Below are positions 27,919 through 37,397 of a DNA stretch of 38,530 bases, piece after piece. The DNA is from Candidatus Dormiibacterota bacterium (GTDB lineage: Bacteria > Chloroflexota > Dormibacteria > Aeolococcales > Aeolococcaceae): the NCBI GenBank assembly GCA_003131685.1, contig PKWB01000036.1, positions 1-38,530 on the forward strand, written 5' to 3'. How positions within the stretch are numbered: position 1 is the first letter of the stretch; the number at the start of each line of letters is the position of its first letter. Below the pieces are notes generated by a model, which was given only the letters and a program-made list of their open reading frames with translations, was not told where the DNA came from and ran no database searches. The translations under genes were made by a program, and so were the position numbers.

Positions 27919-28859
27919 CGGCCGCACTCGGCCAGTGCGTTGCAGTGGCGACCGTCCTGCTGCTCGCGCCACTCCTCAAAGGAGGCATCGACAACCTCAA
28001 GGCGAAGATCCAGTCGCGGCGGGGACCGTCCCCGTTCCAGCCCTACTTCGACCTGCACAAGCTCTTTCGCAAGGAGCGTTCGGCGAGCCGGGATGCCTCC
28101 TGGGTCTTTCGGAGCGCACCCTACGTGGCGTTCGCAGCGCCGATAGCCTTTGCGATGTTGATCCCGGTGCTCACCGCAGCGCCACTGAGCTGGGCGTTCA
28201 TGGCCGATATGGTGGGTAGTGGGTTCGTCATCGGCATCGGTGGCTACTTCACCAACCTCGCTGCTATGGACAGCGCCAGCCCCTACGGTGGACTCGGAGC
28301 AAGCCGCTCCCGGCTTGTGTCATCCCTCGCGGAGCCGACGCTCATCCTCATCTTCTTCGCGATCGGGTTCATCTCGGGTGGGACGGTCCCGTTCGTCGCG
28401 AACAACATCCTATACACCACATCCGCGCTGATCTCACCCAGCCACGCGTTGATAGCGGTCGCGTTTTTCCTGGTCGTCCTCGCTGAGGCGGGCCGCCTCC
28501 CGATCGACAATCCGAGCACGTCACAGGAGTTGTCGATGATCGAGGCCTCCAGGCTCTTCGAATATTCAGGGCCCGACCAGGCACTGATGGAGTGGGGAGG
28601 ATGGATGAAGCTGTTCGTGCTCCTCATCGTCTGGCTCAACGTTCTGATTGCCCCGGACGGCCTCGCCACTCAGTTGACCGTCTCTGCATTCGCCATCGCG
28701 ATCGCGAGCCTCGCAGCCAAAATGCTGTGCGCTGCATTACTCATCGTGGGGGTGGAGTCGGCTCTTGCCAAGATCCGCATCCTGCGAGTGCCCGAGTATC
28801 TCGGCGGCACTTTCGTGCTCTCGTTCCTGGCGGTCGTGATGTACAGCCTGGGGCGCTGA
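27912..28859 (+). CDS. hyfC: HyfC/HycD/NuoH-like membrane subunit
   Basis: GGIDNLKAKIQSRRGPSPFQPYFDLHKLF, VVLAEAGRLPIDNPSTSQELSMIEASRLFEYSGPD. Confidence 0.9.
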   Translation: MLAAALGQCVAVATVLLLAPLLKGGIDNLKAKIQSRRGPSPFQPYFDLHKLFRKERSASRDASWVFRSAPYVAFAAPIAFAMLIPVLTAAPLSWAFMADMVGSGFVIGIGGYFTNLAAMDSASPYGGLGASRSRLVSSLAEPTLILIFFAIGFISGGTVPFVANNILYTTSALISPSHALIAVAFFLVVLAEAGRLPIDNPSTSQELSMIEASRLFEYSGPDQALMEWGGWMKLFVLLIVWLNVLIAPDGLATQLTVSAFAIAIASLAAKMLCAALLIVGVESALAKIRILRVPEYLGGTFVLSFLAVVMYSLGR

Positions 28860-29506
28860 TGGCACTCGCAGAGGCGGTGCTCGCCACGCTCATCCTCATC
28901 GCCACGTTTGGGCTCCTGATCGCGCGACAAGTCCGCGGCGCGATCACCGGGTATGCGGCGCAGTCGATCCTCCTCGGGGGGCTCGCGATCGCGATGTTCG
29001 CGGGCTCGCGTTTGCCACATCTCCTTGCCTTGGGACTCCTCACGATCGGCATCAAGGGTTTCGCCATACCGGCGGTCGTCAGGTTCCAGGTTCGGGGGCC
29101 CACCTACCGCCGGCGCGAGATCGCCTATTACGTCGGCTTTCCGACAGCGTTGCTCGTCGGCGCCGGCCTCTCGCTCGTCGGATTGGTTGCCGCATCGCGC
29201 CTGCCGTTTCATCCCTATCTGTTGTCGGAGCCCGTGCTCGGCCTGGCCATCGCGGTGATTTTGCTCGGCCTATTCACCACCATGGCGAGACGTGACGCGG
29301 TGCTGCAACTCGCAGGCCTCCTCGCCGCGGAGAACGGAGTGCTGCTCGTCGGGTTGGTGGTGAGTCCGGAGTTGGGCTTGCTGATCGAGTTCGCGCTTGT
29401 CCTCGATGTCGTCATCGGGGTTGCGGTGATGGGGTTTCTCATCGCTCGGATGCACGAGACGGTCGCGAGCACGGACACGTCTGAACTTTCGAGGCTGCGC
29501 GGATGA
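28859..29506 (+). CDS. hyfE: HyfE-like membrane subunit
   Basis: LLTIGIKGFAIPAVVRF; LQLAGLLAAENGVLLVGL; operon position. Confidence 0.85.
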   Translation: MALAEAVLATLILIATFGLLIARQVRGAITGYAAQSILLGGLAIAMFAGSRLPHLLALGLLTIGIKGFAIPAVVRFQVRGPTYRRREIAYYVGFPTALLVGAGLSLVGLVAASRLPFHPYLLSEPVLGLAIAVILLGLFTTMARRDAVLQLAGLLAAENGVLLVGLVVSPELGLLIEFALVLDVVIGVAVMGFLIARMHETVASTDTSELSRLRG

Positions 29507-30978
29507 CCGACCCCGGACTGCTCGTACTGGTGGTGGCCCTCCCACTGGTGGCCGCGCTCATCAGCCTCGTCTGCTCCGCTCGTCTTCAGATAGCGCTGGC
29601 GCTCGTGTTCCAGGTCGGGACGTTCGGCGTCGCGCTGGCGCTGATCGCCCGCATATTGGTGGTGGGGAGGATCGATGCCTTCGCGCACTGGCTCTACCTC
29701 GACAGCCTTTCGGCCGTCGTCATGCTCGTAGCGGCGGTCGTGTCTGTGCTCGCAACGTTTTACTCCGCGGGATATCTTCGCCACGAGCTGCAGCATCGAG
29801 TCATCAAGACCGACGAGCTGCGCAAGTACTTCGTCCTTTTTCATCTGTTCGTCTTCGCCATGCTGCTGGTCACCATTGCGGGGAACCTCGGGTTGCTCTG
29901 GACGGCGATCAGTGCCACGACGTTGGCGTCAGCTCCTCTCGTGGACTTCTATGGCTCCCACGAACCGCTCGAGGCCGCCTGGAAGTACATCGTGCTCACC
30001 GTCGCCGGCAGCCTGCTCGCGCTTCTCGGACTGCTCCTGCTCTACCAGTCCGGAGTGGCATCGCTCGGCAACTCATACGACTTCTCGATCCCTGTGCTCG
30101 CCGGCGCGGCATCGCATCTCTCCCCGACACTGGCGTCCACAGCCTTCCTGCTCATTCTCGTCGGCTTCGGCACCAAGGCTGGGCTGGCTCCCATGCATAC
30201 CTGGCTCCCCGACGCGCATAGCCAGGCGCCATCACCCATCTGCGCGATGCTGTCCGGTGCCGAGCTGAACTGCGCGATGCTCGGTATCTTTCGCGTCTAC
30301 ACACTCACTGCACCGGCCGCAGGTGCCGCGACGCTGCGCACCGGCATGCTCGTCTTCGGGCTCGTGTCCATGAGCGTCGCGGTCGTTTTCTTGATCAGCC
30401 AGCGCAACTTCAAACGCCTGCTTGCGTACTCCTCCGTCGAGCAGATGGGGTTGATCTCGGTTGGCGTCGGGCTGGGGAACCCGGTGGCGCTGATCGGCGC
30501 ACTCCTTCTGGTGGTCACGCACGGCTTTACCAAGTGCCTCATGTTCTTTGCCACCGGCAATCTGGTGCTCCGGTTCCGGAGCACCACGATCCCGGAGATA
30601 CGAGGAGTCGTCAGGGCGATGCCGTGGACTGCGGTGCTCCTGATCGGCGGCGCCCTCGCCATTGCCGGGGCACCGCCCTTCGGCGTCTTCATCTCGGAGT
30701 TTTCCATCATCGCAGGCGCATTTGCAGGCCATTTCTGGGTGCTGGGCGCGCTTGTCGCGGCGCTCCTCCTGCTCGGGTTCATCCCGCTGGTCGCGCCATT
30801 CCACAGAATGACGTTCAGCAACGCGGACACCGGTGGCGAGGTGGCTCAGGCAGAGCTGAGCGCCGTGACGCTGCTGCCGGCGCTGGTGCTGCTGGGCGCA
30901 GTCCTGGTGATCGGCGTGTGGATCCCGAATCCCCTCAATCAGTTGCTCCACCACGCCGCGGCGGTGATGACGAGATGA
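29503..30978 (+). CDS. hyfF: HyfF/NuoN-M-like antiporter-type membrane subunit
   Basis: GFGTKAGLAPMHTWLPDAHSQAPSPICAMLSGAELNCAML; SQRNFKRLLAYSSVEQMGLI. Confidence 0.9.
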   Translation: MTDPGLLVLVVALPLVAALISLVCSARLQIALALVFQVGTFGVALALIARILVVGRIDAFAHWLYLDSLSAVVMLVAAVVSVLATFYSAGYLRHELQHRVIKTDELRKYFVLFHLFVFAMLLVTIAGNLGLLWTAISATTLASAPLVDFYGSHEPLEAAWKYIVLTVAGSLLALLGLLLLYQSGVASLGNSYDFSIPVLAGAASHLSPTLASTAFLLILVGFGTKAGLAPMHTWLPDAHSQAPSPICAMLSGAELNCAMLGIFRVYTLTAPAAGAATLRTGMLVFGLVSMSVAVVFLISQRNFKRLLAYSSVEQMGLISVGVGLGNPVALIGALLLVVTHGFTKCLMFFATGNLVLRFRSTTIPEIRGVVRAMPWTAVLLIGGALAIAGAPPFGVFISEFSIIAGAFAGHFWVLGALVAALLLLGFIPLVAPFHRMTFSNADTGGEVAQAELSAVTLLPALVLLGAVLVIGVWIPNPLNQLLHHAAAVMTR

Positions 30979-32513
30979 CCACACTGCGCGAACTGGCCCA
31001 GAAATTCGGCCTCGCGATCGAAGGGGGCGCGCCTCAGGAGCTGCGGACCCAGTGCGCTCCAGAAGAGTTCCTGGGCGCCGTCACAGCGCTCGCGGCCGAA
31101 GCTGTGCTTGCGGACCTTTTTGCCGTCACAGGCCGCGGCCAACCCTCGCTGACTGTTGTATTCGAGTTGGCGGGCGATGCTGAGTGGCTCGTGCTCCGCA
31201 CCCAGCTGAGCGGCGATTCCTTCCCATCGCTGACACCCTCCACTCACGTCGCGAGCTGGTATGAGCGCGAGATCCGCGAGATGCACGGTTTGAATCCGGT
31301 GGGACACCCGGCTCTGGCGCGACTGCGCCTGCACGACTGGCCCGTGGGTCAGCCGCCGATGCGCGCGGCGCTGGAACGCAGGCTCGACGTCGGGCCCGGC
31401 GTGCCGAGCCCGGTCCCGATAGTCCATGGGCAGGGCGTGTTCCAGCTGCCCCTCGGGCCGGTGCGAAGCGGTCCGCAGGAATCCGGTGAATTTCTCTTCA
31501 ACAGCGGCGGGGAGGATCTCGTCGCGGTCAGTCAGTTGCTGGGCTTCAAGCTCCGTGTCGTCGAGCGTTTGGCGGAGGGGCGCACCGTCGATCAGGCGCT
31601 CATGCTCGCGGAGCGGCTCGCGGGTGTCTCCGCGTTCTCCAACGCGCTCGCGTTTGTGCAGGCAGTGGAACGGGCGATGGCAGTCGACGTCGGTGAGCAG
31701 TCCCGGGCGGCGCGGACCCTGATGAACGAGTTGGAACGCTTGCACAATCACTTCGGCGATATCGCTCGTCTCGCTGACGCGACCGGGCTGATGGTCGCGG
31801 GTGCGCAGTACGCGTCCCTGAAAGAAGAAGTGCTGCGCCACTGTGCCGCCTTGACCCAGCATCGGTACCTGCGCGGAATCCTGGCTGTGGGAGGCCTGCA
31901 GGCGCCGCTCCCTGATGCTGCGTTGCACGCCCTGCGAAGGCGGCTCGCGGACTGGCTTCGGCGCAGCGAGCGGCTGGAGCGGCTGCTGGAGGACACGGCA
32001 GTCTTCGTCGACCGTGTGGAAACCACCGGCGTGCTCACCAAGGAGTACGCGGCACCACACAACCTGGTGGGCCCGATCGGACGCTCCACCGGGGCGGACA
32101 GGGATTGTCGCCGCGATCATCCGTATGCGGGATACGACCGGGTGACTTTCGACGTGCTCGTCAAATCGCAGGGCGACGCGCTGGCGCGTCTCAGCGTCCG
32201 TCTGTTCGAGATCCGACAATCGATCCGGATCATCGAGCAGGTTTTGGAGGCATGGCCGGGATCGGACGTGGCGGCGTCAGTGAGCGCGCCCGCCACCGGG
32301 GAGGCGCTCGGATGGTCCGAGGGCGCCGGCGGCGAGACCCTGCACTCGGTGGCGCTGACCGCCGATGGGCGGATCGCGCGCTGGCGCGCCCGCCCTCCTG
32401 CGTTCGTCAACTGGCATCCGTACGCAGAGGCATGTGCGAGCGGCAACAACCTGACCGATTACCCGGTAATCGAGGCGAGCTTCGGGCTTTCGCATGCGGA
32501 GTTCGACCGGTGA
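30975..32513 (+). CDS. HyfG/HycE-like fused NuoC-NuoD subunit lacking [NiFe] cysteines
   Basis: HGLNPVGHPALARLRLHDWP; AERLAGVSAFSNALAF in place of RICGxCxxxH; DYPVIEASFGLSHAEFDR in place of DPCxxC; GADRDCRRDHPYAGYD retained. Confidence 0.85.
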   Translation: MTTLRELAQKFGLAIEGGAPQELRTQCAPEEFLGAVTALAAEAVLADLFAVTGRGQPSLTVVFELAGDAEWLVLRTQLSGDSFPSLTPSTHVASWYEREIREMHGLNPVGHPALARLRLHDWPVGQPPMRAALERRLDVGPGVPSPVPIVHGQGVFQLPLGPVRSGPQESGEFLFNSGGEDLVAVSQLLGFKLRVVERLAEGRTVDQALMLAERLAGVSAFSNALAFVQAVERAMAVDVGEQSRAARTLMNELERLHNHFGDIARLADATGLMVAGAQYASLKEEVLRHCAALTQHRYLRGILAVGGLQAPLPDAALHALRRRLADWLRRSERLERLLEDTAVFVDRVETTGVLTKEYAAPHNLVGPIGRSTGADRDCRRDHPYAGYDRVTFDVLVKSQGDALARLSVRLFEIRQSIRIIEQVLEAWPGSDVAASVSAPATGEALGWSEGAGGETLHSVALTADGRIARWRARPPAFVNWHPYAEACASGNNLTDYPVIEASFGLSHAEFDR

Positions 32514-33346
32514 GCCGCTGGATTGCGCTGGGGATCCGCACGGGTGTCCGGAGCACACGCTATCCCTCGCGTCCCGATCCCGAAGCCGAGATCGCTCCGT
32601 CGGCTGTGACCGTGGACATCGCGGCGTTGTCAGCGGTGCAGGCTCTGGAGGCGGCTGACATGTGCCCGACGACCGCGATCACCGCGGCGGGTGACCGCGA
32701 CAAGGGCAGCATCGCATTCGATGCCGGCCAATGCGTGATGTGCGGTCGGTGCGTGCGCGCCTTTCCGGCCGCATTCTCGTATGGTCACGGTCCGGAAGTT
32801 GCGGTTCACTCAAGGGAGGCCCTTCGGGTCGCCGCGCACTGGGCCGACGGCTCTGGTCCCGCGGTCGACGAGACGGCCGTGACCGACGAGTTGCAACGGC
32901 GTTCCCAGGCCCTCTTTCGGCGTTCTCTTCACATCCGGCATGTGGACGCCGGATCGTGCAACGGGTGTGAGTCCGAACTGCAGCTCCTCGGCAGCCCGCA
33001 GTACGACCTTAACCGGCTGGGGCTCTTCTTCACGCCGACGCCTCGCCACGCCGACGCGCTGCTCGTGACGGGCGTGGTGACGCGGCAGATGGAACAGCCC
33101 CTCAAGGACACGTACGAGGCGATGCCCAGTCCAAAGCTTGTCGTGGCAGCGGGCGTCTGCGCCGTCGGCGGTGGAGCTTTCGAGGGTGGGTTCATGGTCC
33201 GCGGACCGCTCGACCGGATCCTCCCCGTCGACGTCTATGTCCCCGGGTGTCCGCCGACGCCGCTCGCTCTGCTCCATGGGCTCCTGCTCGCCGTCGGACG
33301 CGCTGAAGAACGCTATCGCCCAGGTGGAGGCCCCCATGGCGCTTAG
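32510..33346 (+). CDS. Fused ferredoxin domain plus NuoB/HyfI-like [4Fe-4S] small subunit
   Basis: ADMCPTTAIT + CVMCGRCVRAFP; then GSCNGCESELQLL, AAGVCAVGGGAF, VPGCPPTP. Confidence 0.88.
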   Translation: MSRWIALGIRTGVRSTRYPSRPDPEAEIAPSAVTVDIAALSAVQALEAADMCPTTAITAAGDRDKGSIAFDAGQCVMCGRCVRAFPAAFSYGHGPEVAVHSREALRVAAHWADGSGPAVDETAVTDELQRRSQALFRRSLHIRHVDAGSCNGCESELQLLGSPQYDLNRLGLFFTPTPRHADALLVTGVVTRQMEQPLKDTYEAMPSPKLVVAAGVCAVGGGAFEGGFMVRGPLDRILPVDVYVPGCPPTPLALLHGLLLAVGRAEERYRPGGGPHGA

Positions 33347-35423
33347 CCTGCTGTGGTACGGACTTGGCTGCCTCGGGATCGGCGTTGTCGGCGCTCTGGC
33401 CGTCCTGCGGCTGCCGTGGTTCATCTACGTCTCAGCCGCGGCCGGCGCCGTCGGGTGCGCCGTGCTCGCGTCCGCGGCGGGAGTGTGGCTGACCGGTGCG
33501 AGCGTCACGGCCAAGCTGCCCGCGAGCACGCCCATCGGTGCGTTCGAACTTCGCTCATCAACGCTCGGCGGCTTGTTCCTCCTCCTGATCGGGCTGGTCG
33601 GGATCGGCATCTTCGTGTACAGCGCCGCATACACCGCGCGACTCGGCGGGTATCCGCGGCAAGCGGCGAGTCTTGCGCTCCTCAATCTGACCTTCGCCGC
33701 CATGGTCATCGTGGTCGCCGCAGGCACCGCGCTCACGCTGCTCCTTGCGTGGGAGGCGATGTCCATCCTCACCTACGTCCTCGTCACGGTCGAGTTCGAT
33801 CACCCGGGCCGACCTCAGGCAGCCTTTCTCATGCTCGCGCTGAGCGAGGTGGGCTTCGTGCTCATGGCCGTCGCTTTCGCGCTCATCGGCGCGCTCGCCC
33901 CGGGAGTGGATTTCGCCTCGGTCTCGGCCCATCACCTCACAGCGGCAACTGCGGGAACGGCATTTGTGCTCTTCTTCTTCGGCTTCGGTGCGAAGGCGGG
34001 GTTGGTGCCCCTGCAGGGCTGGCTCCCCGAGGCCCATCCCGCGGCTCCATCACACGTGTCGGCGCTGCTCTCAGCCGTGGTGGTGAAGATGGCGATCTAC
34101 GGTCTCGTCCTCTCGGCCACCGTGCTGCTCGGCCCTCCGGCCTCGTGGTGGGGATACCTCGCCATCGCCGCGGGGGTGGTCACCGCTGCCTATGGGATTC
34201 TCTTCTCCTTGCTGGCATCGGACCTCAAACGGGCGCTTGCCTACAGCACGATCGAGAACCTCGGGTTCATGATCGCCATGCTCGGGGTCGCTTTGGTCTT
34301 CGCCGCTGCGGGACAGACTCTGCTTGCGGGCATGGCATTGCTGGTGGTCTGCTTGCACGCTCTGTATCACTCCCTCTTGAAGGGGGCGCTGTTCTTGGGC
34401 GCGGGCTCTGTCGATGTCGCCACCGGCATCCGCGACATGGACCAGCTGGGCGGACTCGCGAAGCGGATGCGGTGGACGACGCCACTCTTCTTCATCGGCG
34501 CCATGGGTCTCGCCGGCATCCCGCCGCTGAACGGCTTCCAGAGCGAGTGGCTCGGGCTGCAAACGCTGATCCGCGCCCACGACCTTGTCAACCCTGGAGA
34601 TCGTGTGTACCTTGCGGCGGCCGGCACGGTGTTGACGCTCACGTTTGCGCTTGCGGTCACCACGTACGTCCGCATCGTTGGCGGAGCGTTCCTCGGCGCC
34701 CCGCGCACGCATTTCGCCAAGGAGGCGCGCGAGGTGCCGCGCGCCATGGTGGTGGGGATGGCAATTCCGATCGTCGCAGCTGTGGCGATGGCGTTGGTGC
34801 CGCCGCTCGGGATCGGTGCAGCAGCGGCAGCCGCCCAGAGCGCAAGTGGAGCGCACGGGCTGTTGGACGCAGTGCTTCCACCGATCTTCACGCACCCGGA
34901 CCAATTCGCCCCCGTGGTGCAGCTGGGTGGGTCGTTCCTCAGCCAGATCATTCCAGCAAACGGTCTGGTGATCGTCCCAACCAGCCTCAACTTCGCCTTC
35001 ATCTCCCCGACCTACATCTTCCTCACGTTCGTCTTCGTGATCCTGGTCACGGCAGCCGTGTTGCGCATGCTATGCAAGCCGGGACGCCGCGAAACGCCAG
35101 TGTGGGTAGGGGCGGTGGCACAGCGCACGCCAACGATGCAGTACACGGCGACCGCGTTTACCAACCCGTTCCGGTCGATCTTCGGAGGCGTCTACCGATC
35201 GCAACGCGAGGTCGAAGCGGACTACCAACAGGCGCCATTCTTCATCCGAGGCATTCGCTACACACATCGCTTTGTCGAGCCCGTCGACACCTATATCTAC
35301 CAGCCCGTGGTGCGCGCTGCACGGTGGATGTCTGATCGGTTTGCGTTTGTACAAGGGGGCAGTCTCAGTGTGTACGTGCTCTATCTCTTCGTGGTGTTCC
35401 TGATCGTTTTGCTGCTGCGTTAA
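33336..35423 (+). CDS. hyfB: HyfB/NuoL-like antiporter-type membrane subunit
   Basis: GFGAKAGLVPLQGWLPEAHPAAPSHVSALLSAVVVKMAIYG; SDLKRALAYSTIENLGFM; ~695 aa. Confidence 0.9.
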   Translation: MALSLLWYGLGCLGIGVVGALAVLRLPWFIYVSAAAGAVGCAVLASAAGVWLTGASVTAKLPASTPIGAFELRSSTLGGLFLLLIGLVGIGIFVYSAAYTARLGGYPRQAASLALLNLTFAAMVIVVAAGTALTLLLAWEAMSILTYVLVTVEFDHPGRPQAAFLMLALSEVGFVLMAVAFALIGALAPGVDFASVSAHHLTAATAGTAFVLFFFGFGAKAGLVPLQGWLPEAHPAAPSHVSALLSAVVVKMAIYGLVLSATVLLGPPASWWGYLAIAAGVVTAAYGILFSLLASDLKRALAYSTIENLGFMIAMLGVALVFAAAGQTLLAGMALLVVCLHALYHSLLKGALFLGAGSVDVATGIRDMDQLGGLAKRMRWTTPLFFIGAMGLAGIPPLNGFQSEWLGLQTLIRAHDLVNPGDRVYLAAAGTVLTLTFALAVTTYVRIVGGAFLGAPRTHFAKEAREVPRAMVVGMAIPIVAAVAMALVPPLGIGAAAAAAQSASGAHGLLDAVLPPIFTHPDQFAPVVQLGGSFLSQIIPANGLVIVPTSLNFAFISPTYIFLTFVFVILVTAAVLRMLCKPGRRETPVWVGAVAQRTPTMQYTATAFTNPFRSIFGGVYRSQREVEADYQQAPFFIRGIRYTHRFVEPVDTYIYQPVVRAARWMSDRFAFVQGGSLSVYVLYLFVVFLIVLLLR

Positions 35424-35546
35424 GCCCGTGCTCATCGCGATGCAGTCGATCGAACGAGCGCCAGCCATCCTCGCCGTGGCCACCCTCAGGGTCGCCAATT
35501 CGACATCCACCCCTGTGAAATCGAGGTACTCACAACCGGTGGCAGC

Positions 35547-37187
35547 TCAGCCTCCACGCAACGAGTGGCGAACGGACTCGACCCGGGCCCGAACATCGCT
35601 GGAATCAGCGATGGTCGCTTCGTGCCGTTCCGCCGCAAGCTCGGCCCGGGCAACCGCGCCGGCCAAGGCCTCACTGAGCCCGCGGGAGGATCGTTCCGCC
35701 TCGCGGATCCATGCACGAGCCGTCCGATCGACGCTTTGCAACGCCGCGTAGCGCAGCCGACCGGCAAGGCGGTCGGAGTCCTCGACCGCGCGTTGTTTGC
35801 GAGCTCGCTCCCGCCACCTCCTACCGACACCGCCGGGGACGCGAGCCCGGACCTGGCGTAGACCCATGGCCAGCGCACCCGGGTCATCCGCCAAGTCCAC
35901 CCTGACGGCGTCCACGTTGACACGAGGTGAGACGTCGAACCCAGTGGGGAGAATCACGCCGTAGGCCTGACCGACCTCCGCGACAAAGCGCGTGGCCAGC
36001 TGCTGTACCCGCGCCGTATGCCGGTCGACCGGGCCACGCATTGCTGCAATGAGCGCTTCGCCCACCTCACGCCGCCACGAACCGGCGGCAGCTGCGGTTT
36101 GATCCGACCATGCAGCATCTGTCGCCGCGATCAGCCGAGGAGGTAGCGCTTCGCGCAGTTCGTGCGCTCTCGGCTCGATGACCGTGTCCGTCGCGCGCCG
36201 GCATGCTGCGAGGAGCAGCGCCGACTCCTCGTCGACTGCGACTGCGAGCGTGGCTTGCGCGGCTGCGAACGCCGTGCGCGCCGCCACTGCATCTCGTGCC
36301 GGCTTGGCTGCCGCCGCCGCTTCGAGTTGGAGCGTTGCGTCGACGAGCGACAACAGTGTCGTGGCAACGCGGACGCCACGCTCCTCCGAGAGGTTGGTCT
36401 GAGCAGCGGCGACATCGGTTTTTAGCCAGGCCGTCAGCGCTCCCAGACCGGTATCCCCACCTCCGCCGCGCGCTGATACGGCGAACACGGTGACATCCGA
36501 CGTGCTGCACGGCTCCGCCACCCGGGCACGTACGAATTCAACCGCCTCCCGCGTCTCGCTCGGCGTCAGCCGATCGACCTTGTTGAGGCAGACGGCGATA
36601 CGCGCGGCTGTGCGTGCCACGTCTCCGAGCAGTCGTGCTTCCGAGTCGGAGAGCGGGGCGTCCACGCTCAAGACGAGCAGCGCGACATCGACTCGAGGCA
36701 GAAAGTCAATTGCAGCCTGGGTGTTGTGGAGGTGGACACTGCCGGTGCCAGGCGTATCCACGAATATCAGGCCGCTCTCGAGCACCGCGGCCGGAAACTC
36801 GATGATCGCCTCGCGCACACCCTTACGGTTTCCCGGGTTCTCCTGCTCCGTGAGGTAGCCGTGTAGCCCCGCGATGTCGCTCGCCTCCTCCGAGCCGTCC
36901 AGGAGGCGGACCACTACTCGTGGCCGCATGCCGAAGCGCACCAGTGCCGGGACCGCAGTCACCGGGAGCACTCCCGTCGGCAGCAGCTCCGCACCGAGGA
37001 GTGCGTTGATGAGCGTCGTCTTGCCACGGTTGAACTCGCCGATCACGGCGACATACAGGCCGCTCCCGGCGAGCTTGTCGGCTGCCTCCTCGGCAAGCTG
37101 CCGCTGCGCAATCGGCAGCAGTTCCAGCGATGCGAGCGTCCGGAGCCCCGCTTCGAGGGAGGCTCCGGCGGTGTGCGTGTCTCTCAC
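35547..37187 (-). CDS. Dynamin-like GTPase
   Basis: VAVIGEFNRGKTTLINALLG (P-loop), FVDTPGTGSVH (G3), CLNKVDRL (G4); long helical C-terminus; GTG start at 37187. Confidence 0.87.
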   Translation of the reverse strand: MRDTHTAGASLEAGLRTLASLELLPIAQRQLAEEAADKLAGSGLYVAVIGEFNRGKTTLINALLGAELLPTGVLPVTAVPALVRFGMRPRVVVRLLDGSEEASDIAGLHGYLTEQENPGNRKGVREAIIEFPAAVLESGLIFVDTPGTGSVHLHNTQAAIDFLPRVDVALLVLSVDAPLSDSEARLLGDVARTAARIAVCLNKVDRLTPSETREAVEFVRARVAEPCSTSDVTVFAVSARGGGGDTGLGALTAWLKTDVAAAQTNLSEERGVRVATTLLSLVDATLQLEAAAAAKPARDAVAARTAFAAAQATLAVAVDEESALLLAACRRATDTVIEPRAHELREALPPRLIAATDAAWSDQTAAAAGSWRREVGEALIAAMRGPVDRHTARVQQLATRFVAEVGQAYGVILPTGFDVSPRVNVDAVRVDLADDPGALAMGLRQVRARVPGGVGRRWRERARKQRAVEDSDRLAGRLRYAALQSVDRTARAWIREAERSSRGLSEALAGAVARAELAAERHEATIADSSDVRARVESVRHSLRGG

Positions 37188-37191
37188 ACCG

Positions 37192-37245
37192 TCACAGCGC
37201 CAATTTCGCGCGATCCCCGATGGGGAGGGCTCGACAACTACCCAT
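37192..37245 (-). CDS. Candidate 17-codon leader ORF ending 4 nt upstream of the dynamin-like gene
   Basis: ATG at 37245 follows riboswitch SD (aggagacgcATG); MGSCRALPIGDRAKLAL then TGA; GTG of main gene at 37187. Confidence 0.45.
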   Translation of the reverse strand: MGSCRALPIGDRAKLAL

Positions 37246-37248
37246 GCG

Positions 37249-37318
37249 TCTCCTACCAGTGACGCGGCTGGTAGGGCCCATCAGGCTCGCACGGCCATTG
37301 ACGGCGGGACCCATCACC
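37249..37318 (-). ncRNA. Fluoride (crcB-type) riboswitch upstream of the dynamin-like GTPase
   Basis: Minus strand GGTGATGGGTCCCGCCGTCAATGGCCGTGCGAGCCTGATGGGCCCTACCAG-ccgcgtca-CTGGTAGGAGA. Confidence 0.87.
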
Positions 37319-37397
37319 GGGTCGCACTTCGCGGCGATCTCAGAATAACACCGGCCGCCGCTCATGCAGGGCCGGCAGCGAGAGTACACTCAGACCC

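Noticed and set aside
30231-30984. Minus-strand 250-aa ORF over hyfF
   Set aside because: Charged low-complexity antisense product; no domain.
33353-35335. 660-aa plus-strand ORF in another frame over the hyfB-like gene
   Set aside because: Arg/His-rich low-complexity translation; the overlapping frame has NuoL-type motifs and TM helices.
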